A stretch of DNA of 64,000 bases from Methylococcaceae bacterium (GCA_013140705.1 JABFSH010000001.1:99985-163984), one strand, 5' to 3'. Positions 1 to 9,699 are shown, numbered from the stretch's first letter. Translations and numbers: made by a program. Notes: generated by a model not told the origin, from the letters alone.

Positions 1-2
1 GC

Positions 3-1214
3 AAGCTGTGTCTGCTTGATCATTGCAGTGAACCGCAGGATCTGACTCAATTAAATCGATTATTCAAATCACATTCGCAGTGCAACTGGATTATGGGACT
101 GCCCAATGAATGCACACCACAAAATGACGTTAATTCCACCGAAAGCAAACTAATTGCCGAGTATTGTTACAACTATATTACTCTTCCCGTGGACATTGAG
201 CGATTGTTATTCGCTTTAGGTCATGCTCACGGCATGAATGAAATTTCTCAACCCAGCCAACCATCTATTGACAACTATCCCTCCCGTTTTGGAATTATTG
301 GGAATAGCCCGTCAATGCTAAACTTATTCAAGCAGATTCAAAAAGTTGCCAAAGAAGACTGCTCCGTCCTAATCGAAGGAGAAACCGGGACCGGAAAGGA
401 ATTGGTGGCCAGCGCCATTCATCATCACTCCAGACGTTCCCATAATCCATATGTCGCCATAAACTGCGGCGCCTATCCTAAAGAATTAATTCAATCCGTG
501 TTGTTTGGTTATGAAAAAGGTGCCTTTACTGGTGCGGAACAACGTAAAATTGGACTCATTGAGTCGGCACAAGGCGGAACCTTGTTTTTGGATGAGGTAG
601 GCGATTTACCTTTACCACAACAAGTTAATTTATTACGTTTTCTTGAAGAAAGAATGATCGAGCGGATCGGCGGATCAACAAAGATCACTATAGATGTACG
701 CATCATTGCAGCCACCCATGTTGATTTACAAAAAGCCGTGGAAATAGGAAAATTCAGAGAAGATCTTTATTATCGGCTCCGGGTGCTGCAAATAAAAACG
801 CCGCCGTTACGGACCAGGGGGAATGACATAGAATTGCTCGCCGAATATTTTTTCAGCCAATTCTCAGCAAATCAAAGATACAAGGCCAGGGGATTCCATG
901 CCGATTCACTCTATCTTTTAAAGAATCACAAGTGGCCCGGTAACGTTCGGGAATTAATGAACTGCATTCGCCATGCGGTTGTCTTGTCGGACAATCGTCA
1001 GCTTACTCCAGCTGATTTAGACCTGGATCGTCGCTGTAAAGAGCGCTTACTACAAACCCTTGACGAGGCTCGGGACCTTGCCGATAGAGAATTAATCGTT
1101 ACCAGTTTGCGCTACAACAACTACAATGTGAGCCGCGCCGCCAAATCTATCGGGATTTCCCGGATATCCCTTTACCGGTTGATCAAAAAGCACAACATTG
1201 AAGGGTGCGTTTAA
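3..1214 (+). CDS. sigma-54-dependent Fis-family regulator, VpsR-like (5' partial)
   Basis: Enhancer-binding activator of sigma-54 promoters. The reading frame is open to the left edge, so the N-terminus is missing; 403 residues lie in the window and the first in-frame ATG (93) is internal. In order: the remainder of a receiver-like N-terminal domain, a central AAA+ domain with Walker A GETGTGKE, an intact GAFTGA loop (the sigma-54 contact), Walker B TLFLDEVGD and the arginine-finger region FREDLYYRL, then a C-terminal Fis-type helix-turn-helix (VSRAAKSIGISRISLYRLI). The N-terminal remnant resembles the VpsR family, which binds c-di-GMP and controls exopolysaccharide genes in Vibrio. The c-di-GMP link here is inference from family. 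Targets are not evident, as the next gene has its own leader. Confidence 0.85.
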   Translation, partial: KLCLLDHCSEPQDLTQLNRLFKSHSQCNWIMGLPNECTPQNDVNSTESKLIAEYCYNYITLPVDIERLLFALGHAHGMNEISQPSQPSIDNYPSRFGIIGNSPSMLNLFKQIQKVAKEDCSVLIEGETGTGKELVASAIHHHSRRSHNPYVAINCGAYPKELIQSVLFGYEKGAFTGAEQRKIGLIESAQGGTLFLDEVGDLPLPQQVNLLRFLEERMIERIGGSTKITIDVRIIAATHVDLQKAVEIGKFREDLYYRLRVLQIKTPPLRTRGNDIELLAEYFFSQFSANQRYKARGFHADSLYLLKNHKWPGNVRELMNCIRHAVVLSDNRQLTPADLDLDRRCKERLLQTLDEARDLADRELIVTSLRYNNYNVSRAAKSIGISRISLYRLIKKHNIEGCV

Positions 1215-1380
1215 GCATTTTTTATAGACTTTATAAGTGTCTGCTACTGAATAAACGCGAATCAATTAACTAAGACACTGGCCCACACGGGGTAAAACTT
1301 TAGCGAAACCCACAGCCAATAATGGGATGCAAAGTTTACCCAATACTTTAAATTATTCGTCGTTTTTCTGGGGAGCACAT

Positions 1381-1860
1381 ATGCGAACAGCTAGACAAAA
1401 TTTTAAACACATTCTGACCTTTTTTCTTTTTATCTCAATTTCATCGGTTTACTGCCCTGCTTTTGCTGAAACATCTGAGACAACGAATAAAGATGCACAT
1501 CACGCACAAAACAGCCTGGATTGGCCGGGTATATATTACGGTTTTTTACCCTGCGATGATTGCAAAGGAGTAAAAGCGACACTCGCTTTAAACAAAAACA
1601 GCAGTTATATATTGATTAGACAATATGTTGGCAAGTCAGAAAGGGAAGTTGTGGAAAAAGGGAAATTTACCTGGGGTGAAAAAAACAATACCATAATTTT
1701 AATACCACGCAATAGCACGACGTCGAAGCAGTATTTTGTCGGCGAAAATAAGCTCATTGAGCTCGATAACAATGGTAATCGTATCACTGGAAAACTTGCC
1801 GATCGCTATATTTTACGTAGAAAAGATATAGAAGAGCCACTGCCACATTCATCACATTGA
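1381..1860 (+). CDS. NlpE N-terminal domain-like exported protein
   Basis: Exported protein of 159 residues related to the N-terminal domain of the copper and envelope-stress lipoprotein NlpE. A cleavable signal peptide ends near PAFA. The body starts with the family pattern WPGIYYGFLPCDDCKG, which includes a CxxC pair, and continues as a small beta-barrel-like sequence (TLALNKNSSYIL, KFTWGEKNN). The ATG at 1381 was chosen over an upstream in-frame ATG at 1327 because a GGGGAG ribosome site stands just before it and the signal peptide then begins MRTARQN. No lipobox cysteine follows the signal, so unlike E. coli NlpE it is probably periplasmic and not lipid-anchored. Envelope stress or metal response is inferred from family only. 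Confidence 0.75.
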   Translation: MRTARQNFKHILTFFLFISISSVYCPAFAETSETTNKDAHHAQNSLDWPGIYYGFLPCDDCKGVKATLALNKNSSYILIRQYVGKSEREVVEKGKFTWGEKNNTIILIPRNSTTSKQYFVGENKLIELDNNGNRITGKLADRYILRRKDIEEPLPHSSH

Positions 1861-1882
1861 GCCTTGTATATCAATGAATATG

Positions 1883-1915
1883 AAACCCATCATAAATTAA
1901 TGCTGTGATGGGTTT
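1883..1915. terminator. hairpin between convergent genes
   Basis: A perfect 10-bp stem (AAACCCATCA at 1883-1892, TGATGGGTTT at 1906-1915) with a 13-nt loop lies between the stop codons of two convergent genes. The right arm ends in TTT but no longer T-run follows. Position suggests a bidirectional terminator. Confidence 0.6.
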
Positions 1916-1989
1916 ATCGTTGCGCTATCCATTCCAGTACTGATTTGCCATATAAATCAGAACAAGTAGAATTCACTAGAAGTGGGGCT

Positions 1990-3279
1990 TCAACCAGCTA
2001 AATTTCTATGCTGTCTACCAGCCCTGCTTGAACGCTGTTTTGCCGGCAAAGCACTTTTGCCTTGTGGCGTACCAAAGCCGGTTTTCGCCGCCGGTTTAGT
2101 TGGCGTTGGTGAATGATGTTGGCCCGACGTGGTTGCAGAAATACTGGAAGTTAAATCGAAGCCTTCCACTGTCTCACGCGGCAACACTTGCCGAATCAGT
2201 TTCTCAATACCCGATAAAAGTAGCCTTTCGTCGATACTTACCAACGATACGGCTTGACCATTGGCTCCGGCACGACCTGTGCGGCCAATGCGGTGTACAT
2301 AATCCTCGGCGACATTAGGTAAATCGAAATTTACTACTTGCGGAAGCTGGTCGATGTCCAAACCGCGAGAGGCAATATCGGTCGCCACCAATACACGTAC
2401 TGTACCTTGCTTGAAATCCGCCAGCGCTCGTGTTCGCGCACCCTGGCTTTTATTGCCGTGGATTGCGGCAGCGGTTATGCCGTCTTGTTCCAGCTTTGCG
2501 GCAACGCGGTTGGCACCGTGCTTGGTACGTGTAAAGACCAGGACTTGTTCCCATCCGTGATGGTGAACCAGGTGGCTAAGCAATTCCGGTTTACGCTTTT
2601 GATCGACCGGATGCACCCATTGCCTGACCGTATTGGCAGCCGCATTGCGTGGGCTAGCCTCTATGAACGTCGGCTTATGCAATAAATCTTGCGCCAAGCC
2701 CCGAATGTCGTCAGAAAACGTCGCCGAGAACATTAGCGTTTGACGGCGCTTGGGTAACAACGCCATGATCTTGCGGATATCACGGATAAAGCCCATATCC
2801 AGCATCCGGTCTGCTTCGTCCAGCACCAGTATTTCCAGTTGCGAAAACTTGACTGCGTTCTGGTTGTATAAGTCCAGCAAGCGTCCGGGCGTAGCGATCA
2901 AAACATCAACGCCGCGCCGCAAGGCCATCATTTGCGGATTAATAGAAACGCCGCCGAATATGACCGCAGAGCGCAAAGGCAAATGTTTACCGTAAGCGGC
3001 GACGCTTTCGCCTACTTGCGCGGCCAATTCGCGAGTCGGCGTCAATACCAGCGCACGTACAGAGTTGGCTTGTACCCGCTCGCCTATAGATAAACGCTGT
3101 AATAGCGGCAAGGTAAATCCGGCGGTTTTACCGGTACCTGTTTGGGCTGCTGCCATCAGATCCCGACCGGATAGTACGGCCGGAATCGCTTGTAATTGGA
3201 TTGGGGTTGGGGTGGTATAACCTTGCTCGCTAACCGCGCGCAAAAGGGGTTCGGTCAAGCCGAGTGTATTGAATGTCAT
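1990..3279 (-). CDS. rhlE: DEAD-box ATP-dependent RNA helicase RhlE
   Basis: ATP-dependent RNA helicase of 429 residues. All core motifs are visible: Q motif GYTTPTPIQ, motif [10 protein letters not shown], motif [15 protein letters not shown], motif III SAT, and motif [12 protein letters not shown]. The order and the opening [16 protein letters not shown] match RhlE, which acts in ribosome maturation and RNA turnover in the cytoplasm. The C-terminus is a short basic tail ([13 protein letters not shown]) typical of non-specific RNA contact. The gene is monocistronic and convergent with the NlpE-like gene. RhlE rather than SrmB or DbpA is judged from the N-terminus and overall length. Confidence 0.93.
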   Translation of the reverse strand: MTFNTLGLTEPLLRAVSEQGYTTPTPIQLQAIPAVLSGRDLMAAAQTGTGKTAGFTLPLLQRLSIGERVQANSVRALVLTPTRELAAQVGESVAAYGKHLPLRSAVIFGGVSINPQMMALRRGVDVLIATPGRLLDLYNQNAVKFSQLEILVLDEADRMLDMGFIRDIRKIMALLPKRRQTLMFSATFSDDIRGLAQDLLHKPTFIEASPRNAAANTVRQWVHPVDQKRKPELLSHLVHHHGWEQVLVFTRTKHGANRVAAKLEQDGITAAAIHGNKSQGARTRALADFKQGTVRVLVATDIASRGLDIDQLPQVVNFDLPNVAEDYVHRIGRTGRAGANGQAVSLVSIDERLLLSGIEKLIRQVLPRETVEGFDLTSSISATTSGQHHSPTPTKPAAKTGFGTPQGKSALPAKQRSSRAGRQHRNLAG

Positions 3280-3695
3280 TGATTATAAGCTCAGAAAACC
3301 GCTGTTGGCAGCCAAACTTCTAAATACCGTTTGGTATTTTCAGATTATTGGAAAACGTGAAGCGGGAAAAAAGAATTTCAAATTTCAGCCTAAACGACAA
3401 GAATAGCCAGTTAAAAAAACTGGAGAAAGCTTACGGGCTGAGGATTTTGATAGGATATGAATCTTGGCAATCGAAAAAGGTTTTGGATACATTTTACTTG
3501 GCTGCCTAAATTACTGATTTTATTATCTCACTTAAGTTCTTCACGGTCAAATGGATTGCGAAAGTGTGATAAGTAATCAACAGTACTATTGGGTTTATCC
3601 AACAAGCTGATGCTACTCAACGCTCAAGGATCCAGCCTGGAAAGCCAAGTCCTTGCAGGCTCTTGAAATATATCCCGTACGGAAAAACAAAAATT
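3280..3695. other. intergenic region, rhlE promoter side
   Basis: About 415 bases between the start of rhlE and the stop of the squalene monooxygenase gene. It must hold the rhlE promoter. No convincing ORF, RNA gene or strong hairpin was seen. Confidence 0.5.
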
Positions 3696-5075
3696 CTAAC
3701 CACCGAAAGCATTAAAATAGGCGGAAGTATATTTTTTGAAATAACCGTTAACAATCGCCACCGCCGAAAGCTCGTTTTTTGCCAAGGGTTTGATAATGGT
3801 GAAGGCATCCGACAGAATTTTTGTTGCCTTGGGTATATTCGCACTGTTTTCACGCACTAAATCGTAGGCGCCGAATACCGCCACCGAACAAAATTGTTTT
3901 ATCAAAGAATAATGATTCCTGTTCAAGCCGGCCAAAATAGCAATCGACTCCTGCGCGTTTGCTCCCCCACGCTGCAAGTATTTGAATACCGACGATTTAA
4001 GTAAATCGTTCGACATCACACCGTAGAGCGCGTTGGCAAGTATATTAAGATTGGCATTGGCATGTTGCCTGTCACGGTAATAGGCTTCGATTTTTTCGTG
4101 TATCAAATCGGTATTATTGAAATCCGGCATCGCCAATAAATGCGTACTTAATATTTGTATATCCGAGAATACTGCCGTCAATCCACCGCCGGTTAAAGGA
4201 TGGCGCATATTCAGCGCATCGCCCAGCATGACTGCGCCTTTCCGTATGATGGGTTTTGCCGCCATGTAGTGGTTCGGCATGACTTTAAAACCACCTTCTT
4301 GTAAAGCCTGCTCATAGCTATTGCGCATACCTTCGGGAATATAGGGCGTTACATTGGCATCCAGATGCGCTTGTAGCAGCATTTTTCTGGGCAACTGTTC
4401 ACCCGGAAAATCAATTAAAACTCTAACTTCACGACTGGAAATGGGATAGCAAATGAACGGTGTCGGTCCCGATAAAAACACATGTCCATGTTTTGGACAA
4501 GGCATCTCACAGTCTTTTAAAATCAAGCCGATAAAGTAAGAAGTCACGGTTTTTTCATTATTGCTGAGAGGCTCTCTAAAATTTGAAAAGAAGCCATCGC
4601 TGGTAATGGTCAAGTGCGCATGAATGGTCTTTATCTCGGACGTGAGCGATTCCCGGTAATTCACGCCAATAATTTCATGCCGTTCATTTTCCAGCAGTTG
4701 TAAGGCTTTGCCGTGTATTTGCGTAACAGACTCATTGTGCAAAGCGGACGCTCTGATCTGCTGTAAAAACCGGCCATTATGCAGGCCCATCCCTCTGTAG
4801 TGATCCGGATAGGGAATGGTTATTTTTTCGTCGCCCTGCAGCAGAGAATACCCTTCAACCGGCTGCGCATCAAAACCATCCAGTAACGATCTAAGACCCA
4901 TTTGTTCAAGCGACAACACCGCGCCTGGTTGCAATAATTCGCCGACGATGCGTTTTTTTTCTTTAAAGCAATGATCGATCAATGCGATCTTAATGCCTTT
5001 GGGGGCAAGATATGCAGCGATGGTGGCACCCGCCATACCCGCACCGATAATGCAAATATCGAATTTAGATTTCAT
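3696..5075 (-). CDS. sqmo: squalene monooxygenase (squalene epoxidase)
   Basis: FAD-dependent monooxygenase of 459 residues that converts squalene to 2,3-oxidosqualene, the first sterol-specific step. The N-terminus carries the FAD Rossmann motif GAGMAGATIAAYLAP. Near residues 290-305 lies GDALNMRHPLTGGGLTA, which matches the hallmark GDA-x-NMRHPLTGGGM region of squalene epoxidases and separates it from UbiH-type hydroxylases. It is last in the minus-strand sterol gene order, 46 bases downstream of the oxidosqualene cyclase gene whose substrate it makes. It lacks the long N-terminal membrane domain of eukaryotic enzymes, as bacterial homologues do. The redox partner is not evident here. Confidence 0.93.
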   Translation of the reverse strand: MKSKFDICIIGAGMAGATIAAYLAPKGIKIALIDHCFKEKKRIVGELLQPGAVLSLEQMGLRSLLDGFDAQPVEGYSLLQGDEKITIPYPDHYRGMGLHNGRFLQQIRASALHNESVTQIHGKALQLLENERHEIIGVNYRESLTSEIKTIHAHLTITSDGFFSNFREPLSNNEKTVTSYFIGLILKDCEMPCPKHGHVFLSGPTPFICYPISSREVRVLIDFPGEQLPRKMLLQAHLDANVTPYIPEGMRNSYEQALQEGGFKVMPNHYMAAKPIIRKGAVMLGDALNMRHPLTGGGLTAVFSDIQILSTHLLAMPDFNNTDLIHEKIEAYYRDRQHANANLNILANALYGVMSNDLLKSSVFKYLQRGGANAQESIAILAGLNRNHYSLIKQFCSVAVFGAYDLVRENSANIPKATKILSDAFTIIKPLAKNELSAVAIVNGYFKKYTSAYFNAFGG

Positions 5076-5121
5076 ATTGAGCTACTTGATGAAAATTCTT
5101 TAAACTGCGTCGTTTCTATCA

Positions 5122-7365
5122 TCATTCCTGAATAATCTGCCTATAGTATCGATTCAACGCCCAGATAGGAAAAATATTCCTATAATTGGCGTAGGTTATC
5201 ATACAGTTATAATTAAAAACGCCGGAAATATTTTCCTGTGGCCAATCGCCGATGTCGCTTTGTCTTTTCAACAATACCTTGATACCCGATTCGATTACTT
5301 TTTTAACGCCAAAATCAGCGGTCATCAGTGTCAGCAACGCCCAAGCGGTATTAACCACTTGAGACGTCGCAGCCTCGGTATAAACCAGCTTGGAACAGGA
5401 TTCGAACGTCTCGCCCCAGCCACCATCCGCTTTTTGCTTAGCAACTAAAAAAGCGCAGGCTTTATTTATGCTGACCGATAATACAGCATCATCATGATAA
5501 CCCTTGCCCCTGGCCTTACTGAGTGCTTCCACGCCAAACCAGGTTGCATAGGTAAAACAGACTGCCCAGCCACCATACCAGGAGCCATCGGGCTTTTGTT
5601 GCTTGAGGATAAAATTGAGTCCTGAACTAATGGCTTTGCGTATTTCGCTATTTTTATATACCGGATCGGTTTCCTGAATTTCCAGTAAAGAAATAACACA
5701 GGCCGCCGTGCATTCCGTCCACGAATAGTCGATCATTATATCGGCAAACACTTCCGAAGGATTGAGTTTTTCCAGCCATTTAGGAGCACGTGTCAATTCA
5801 TAGGTTGCCCAGCCACCATCAGAATTTTGATAAGAGAGGAGAATGTCGACCGCCTGTTTAATGCGGTGTTCATCAATTGTCGATTTTACCAGACATGAAT
5901 GGTGAATAGCCAAAGTGGCGCTTAAGCCTTCCGCCGTACAATCGGCAACAGGCCAGCCATTTTCTGTTGTTGAAAACGGCCAACTGCCTATCATGGGATG
6001 ACGAAAATACTCGGCATGCGTGGCGTGTTCAGACTTGATTTGCGAGTGATCAATAAACTGATAACTTTTTGCAATCGTCGACGGAAATAGCTTGCCCAAA
6101 TCACTTTCCAGCATGGCACGGGTTGCGAATGCGGTATCCCACAGCTGCGAGCCGTTATAGCCACTCATTTTCATGCCATCTTCGGCAACCCATAAATAAT
6201 CGTACCAGCGGGCCACATGCTTTTTAAATTTCTCAGAGTCTTTGCCATAGGCATGCCAAATACAAATAGAATTAATGGCTTTATTGACGGGACCTATGTT
6301 GACGTAGTCGGTTTGCTCATCTTCGGCATTGAGATATCCTAATATATAGTCCGTAGCCTTTTTTCTTAACCAGTTACATTTGAATTTTTCATAGTGATTG
6401 GTGAAAAAGTTCATCCACTTCAATATCGGTGAAGGCGTGGTGTAACAATCTTTTTTGCAAACAGCATTGCGTTGTTTCGGCCAATTGATAGCCTCGAAAT
6501 TTTCGTTATAAATTTCCTCTCTCAATGACAGAATCAGTTCATTTTCTGGTGCTTTTATGCGCTGCGCATAACAATAGGCCATCGGCAGGTAAACCATGCG
6601 ACTATGACACCAGTAACGCCAGGGATGTACCGGCAGCCATTTTGGAAATAACCACATTTCCGGAAATAAACTGTTAAAACCTTGCCAGTCATACAAGTTC
6701 AAAATAGCAAGATAAAACTTTCCCCAGGAGGGTATGCCGGTTGCGCCGCCATTGTTTTTGATCCAGGTCCTGGCATTGCTCAATTGCTCCTGATTTTTAT
6801 CCACTCCCAAAAGACGTAACGACACATACTGCATTACGGTGCCAAACATCGTTGATTCACCTTCGATATGCATTCCCCAGCCAGCATCATTATTTTGATG
6901 ATTGAATATATAGCGCTTCATCATTTCCCGATGCACCTTGGGAAACGGCGTTTCAGATATATAGGAGGTTATCAGCAGTCCTGGCAAAAGAAAAAGCGGT
7001 CCGCCGTAATCGCCTGGCCAATGACCGTCTTCACATTGCAAGTATGAGTAGTAATTCATACCTTTGATGAGCGCATCGGTAACCTTTTGCGCTTCTAGGT
7101 TTTTTGATTGCGGAATTTGCCCGGTAAATTCCTGGAATTTCGAGTTAATGGCTGCGTTTCTGTAAACCCTGTCGCCGGAATTGGGATTAATGGATTTATC
7201 AAACTGAAAATCCTCGACAACACGGGTTAATTCTTCGTCCGGGACAGAATCGACATTTTGCAGATGATCATTGATATTGTTTGAGACAGGCTTGAATGCC
7301 CAAATTTGCCGACCCTTTTCAGTCAGTAGTTGCCAGTTTTTCCAACCGGATTTTACATTCTGCAT
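5122..7365 (-). CDS. osc: oxidosqualene cyclase, probable lanosterol synthase
   Basis: Triterpene cyclase of 747 residues that closes (S)-2,3-oxidosqualene to a tetracyclic sterol. The catalytic motif is DCTAE (Asp475-Glu479), the oxidosqualene type, not the DDTA motif of squalene-hopene cyclases. Several QW repeats are present (GGWATYE, GSWYGGWAVCF, GGWGETF). The CHSRMVYLPMAYCYA stretch and the WYGGWAVCFTYATWFG stretch match eukaryotic lanosterol and cycloartenol synthases closely. Product-determining positions are mixed: Asn469 and Val473 fit lanosterol synthases, while Tyr403 is the residue found in cycloartenol synthase. Lanosterol is the favoured product because a CYP51 and C-4 demethylases lie beside it. 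The gene is conspicuously AT-rich compared with bstA. Monotopic attachment to the inner membrane is expected from the family. Confidence 0.94.
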   Translation of the reverse strand: MQNVKSGWKNWQLLTEKGRQIWAFKPVSNNINDHLQNVDSVPDEELTRVVEDFQFDKSINPNSGDRVYRNAAINSKFQEFTGQIPQSKNLEAQKVTDALIKGMNYYSYLQCEDGHWPGDYGGPLFLLPGLLITSYISETPFPKVHREMMKRYIFNHQNNDAGWGMHIEGESTMFGTVMQYVSLRLLGVDKNQEQLSNARTWIKNNGGATGIPSWGKFYLAILNLYDWQGFNSLFPEMWLFPKWLPVHPWRYWCHSRMVYLPMAYCYAQRIKAPENELILSLREEIYNENFEAINWPKQRNAVCKKDCYTTPSPILKWMNFFTNHYEKFKCNWLRKKATDYILGYLNAEDEQTDYVNIGPVNKAINSICIWHAYGKDSEKFKKHVARWYDYLWVAEDGMKMSGYNGSQLWDTAFATRAMLESDLGKLFPSTIAKSYQFIDHSQIKSEHATHAEYFRHPMIGSWPFSTTENGWPVADCTAEGLSATLAIHHSCLVKSTIDEHRIKQAVDILLSYQNSDGGWATYELTRAPKWLEKLNPSEVFADIMIDYSWTECTAACVISLLEIQETDPVYKNSEIRKAISSGLNFILKQQKPDGSWYGGWAVCFTYATWFGVEALSKARGKGYHDDAVLSVSINKACAFLVAKQKADGGWGETFESCSKLVYTEAATSQVVNTAWALLTLMTADFGVKKVIESGIKVLLKRQSDIGDWPQENISGVFNYNCMITYANYRNIFPIWALNRYYRQIIQE

Positions 7366-7444
7366 AGATTTTTATGAGATGATTTTTAACTATGTGAGCA
7401 ACAGATAGCTTCCTTTGAAAGGAGAGTATCAGTCCGTTTTGAAT

Positions 7445-8047
7445 TTATTGATTAAACAGGGCAATTCGTATCATTGCCAAGAAGCCTTTCAGTTTTTTTA
7501 ATAATCCAGGCTGCTTGCGCAAACGTTCGTGGCCTGGCAACAATTGCCCCTTGGCAAGTTTGCCTATTTTTCTTTTGACGGCAGGATCGAGTTTGCCGTC
7601 AGCAGCTAATTCAAAAAACAAGGCTTTCACATTGCCTAAATCAAAAAAGTCTCGTTGCCATTCCCATTTAAAATTGCCGCCATAACGAAACCAGGAGCCG
7701 CCAATACCGGCTACTTCATAATGTGTGCCGTCTTCACGCAATGCTGGCGACACTTGTCGCCATAAGCCAATCACTTCCCCCTGCTTGTCATCAATTAAAA
7801 TGCGGTGGTAGGGATAGCGCCATTCTTCAAAGCCTTCCATTTGTACGCCTAAAGCCCATTCTTCGATCTCTTTACGGCTACGTGCGACAAACTCTTCATT
7901 CGGGCCAATATTCCAGCGATATTCGGCGTCATCGGTATACATCTTTCCCAAGTATTTGGGCCAGTTGCCTTCCTTTTCAGCATCACGGTTCGCCTGCAAC
8001 CATCGCTCAACCATTTCTTCAAGTTCTGTTCTGGGATATGCAGTCAT
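7445..8047 (-). CDS. NTF2-like (SnoaL/ketosteroid isomerase fold) protein in sterol locus
   Basis: Protein of 200 residues with an NTF2-like alpha+beta barrel signature in the first 135 residues (MVERWLQANRDAEKEGNW at the start, then LGKMYTDDAEYRWNIGP, and aromatic-rich strands GGSWFRYGG and WEWQRDFF). A basic, helical tail of about 60 residues (KRKIGKLAKG, LLKKLKGFLAMIRI) follows and could bind membrane. It lies 20 bases downstream of the CYP51 start-to-stop unit and 79 bases upstream of the cyclase, so it is almost certainly co-transcribed with both. NTF2-fold proteins near P450 or steroid genes include isomerases and binding proteins, but the actual role here is unknown. No signal peptide is seen. 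Confidence 0.75.
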   Translation of the reverse strand: MTAYPRTELEEMVERWLQANRDAEKEGNWPKYLGKMYTDDAEYRWNIGPNEEFVARSRKEIEEWALGVQMEGFEEWRYPYHRILIDDKQGEVIGLWRQVSPALREDGTHYEVAGIGGSWFRYGGNFKWEWQRDFFDLGNVKALFFELAADGKLDPAVKRKIGKLAKGQLLPGHERLRKQPGLLKKLKGFLAMIRIALFNQ

Positions 8048-8067
8048 TCTTTGTCTCGATTATGCGT

Positions 8068-9699
8068 TCATTTGAGTTCGATTTTAATCGCTTTAGTTGG
8101 GCAATATTTTTCGGCTTGCCGGGCTTTGGTCAGTAAATCCAGTGCTGGAATTTCTTGTAAGACAGTGACATTACCTGCCTCGTCTACGTGAAATAGCTCT
8201 GGTGCTTCCGTCATGCAGGTTGCGTGACCCTGACAGATTTCCCGGTCAATCTTTATCTGAAAGTAAGGTCCGGTGTGTACGCATTCTTGCGCGTCATTTA
8301 CCATCGACTCAGCAGTGGCAACTTTAATGTCTGTGCGCCTTATATAGCGGACGCGGCAAGGTGATAGGGGTTGCACCACCATTTGCGTGAAATCATCCTG
8401 ATACAGGTCTTTAGCATCGATCAGTTCAAAGGTATATCTGCGCAATAAAATGCTGAAAATTGCTTTCAGTTGCAACATGGCAAAAGCATTACCGGAACAT
8501 TTGTGTTTGCCGCCGCCAAAGGCAATCCAACTGAACGGTGGGGCATCTTCCTGACGATCTTCTGAATAGCGATCAGGATCAAACCTTTCCGGCTCCGGAA
8601 AAATGTCTGCGATGCGATGCGATACGCGTGGCGAGGCGCAGACATATTTTCCGGACTTGACAGTGTAGCCTTTAAACTGAAAATCCTGCATGACTTTGCG
8701 GATCAAGAAGATCAACGGCGGATGCAGCCGTAATACTTCTTTAATGACATTTTCCAGTACCGGAATTTCGCGTAACGATTGAAAAGTGACTTCGCCATCA
8801 ACGCCAAAATGTTGATCCAGTTCATTCAACACCTGTTCCATATATTCTGTCTGGCGTGCCAACTCCAGCAAGGTCCAGGCTGCTGTTCCTGCCGTTGTAT
8901 GATGACCGGCAAATATGGTGCCTATTAACATGCCCGTTATTTCGTGAGCAGACAAGTGACTGCCGTCGTCATAGCGGGCTTCAATCAGCAATTGAAACGC
9001 ATCCTCGCTTTTTTCTGATTTCTGCGCTCTTCTGGCAATAATACCGGTGACTAATTCCTGCAATCTGACGCGAGCTTTATCACGACGACGAAATACCGGT
9101 AAGGGCAGATAGGGGAAAACAAAGGCCAGAGGATTGACGCCTTTTTCAAGATCATGATAAATTTTCGCAAATTCCTCGTTCAGTTCGTAGCGAAATTCAT
9201 CACCCAGCAGACAATGACTGGACGTATAAATGGTGAGTTCTTTCATGAACTCAAGTAAGTCTATTTCGCCGGTATCGCCCCAGTTGTCAATCATTTGTTC
9301 GACTTCCTGGACAATCACCTGGGCATAACCGCGCATCGGTTTATCACGCAATACCGGCATGAGCATTTTAAGCTGTTGATCTTTCTTGTGCGGCGGCGCA
9401 TCAAAAACCACACCTTTACCAAAAATAGGCGTCATGATTTTATAGGCCTGGCTTTGATCCAGTTGAGCGTCAGCTGCCCGAAAAAAAGCTTCATTCGCTT
9501 CAGGGCCGGTCATTAGCACCATTTTTTGATGGAACATACGAAACTCACCAATTTCCCCCAGCGTATTTCTCAGTTTCATCATGTAATCAAAGGGGTTTTT
9601 GCCAAATGCGAGCATGTGCCCCAAGAGCGGCAATGCGCCAGGCATTTTGGGTGGTTCTTTACCTGGCGAAACGGTTGATTTGATATTCGTCGTATTCAT
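8068..9699 (-). CDS. cyp51: CYP51-ferredoxin fusion, sterol 14-alpha-demethylase
   Basis: Fusion of a cytochrome P450 (residues about 1-455) and a C-terminal 3Fe-4S-type ferredoxin (about 480-543). It removes the 14-alpha-methyl group of lanosterol. Visible P450 motifs are the I-helix AGHHTTAGTA (264-273), EXXR as EVLR (321-324) and the haem loop FGGGKHKCSG with Cys401. The ferredoxin has CxxHxxC (Cys489, His492, Cys495) and a CP at Cys533; histidine in place of one cysteine predicts a 3Fe-4S cluster. The same architecture is known from Methylococcus capsulatus CYP51. ATG at 9699 is preferred; an in-frame TTG at 9786 would add 29 residues with no clear ribosome site. The 310 bases upstream of it hold its likely promoter. 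Confidence 0.94.
   Translation of the reverse strand: MNTTNIKSTVSPGKEPPKMPGALPLLGHMLAFGKNPFDYMMKLRNTLGEIGEFRMFHQKMVLMTGPEANEAFFRAADAQLDQSQAYKIMTPIFGKGVVFDAPPHKKDQQLKMLMPVLRDKPMRGYAQVIVQEVEQMIDNWGDTGEIDLLEFMKELTIYTSSHCLLGDEFRYELNEEFAKIYHDLEKGVNPLAFVFPYLPLPVFRRRDKARVRLQELVTGIIARRAQKSEKSEDAFQLLIEARYDDGSHLSAHEITGMLIGTIFAGHHTTAGTAAWTLLELARQTEYMEQVLNELDQHFGVDGEVTFQSLREIPVLENVIKEVLRLHPPLIFLIRKVMQDFQFKGYTVKSGKYVCASPRVSHRIADIFPEPERFDPDRYSEDRQEDAPPFSWIAFGGGKHKCSGNAFAMLQLKAIFSILLRRYTFELIDAKDLYQDDFTQMVVQPLSPCRVRYIRRTDIKVATAESMVNDAQECVHTGPYFQIKIDREICQGHATCMTEAPELFHVDEAGNVTVLQEIPALDLLTKARQAEKYCPTKAIKIELK

Noticed and set aside
2338..2685. Plus-strand open frame inside rhlE
   Set aside because: It lies wholly opposite a well-conserved helicase gene and encodes no recognisable domain.
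5122..7365. Reading the cyclase as squalene-hopene cyclase (hopanoid pathway)
   Set aside because: The catalytic motif is DCTAE, not DDTA, and a squalene monooxygenase is adjacent, so oxidosqualene is the substrate.
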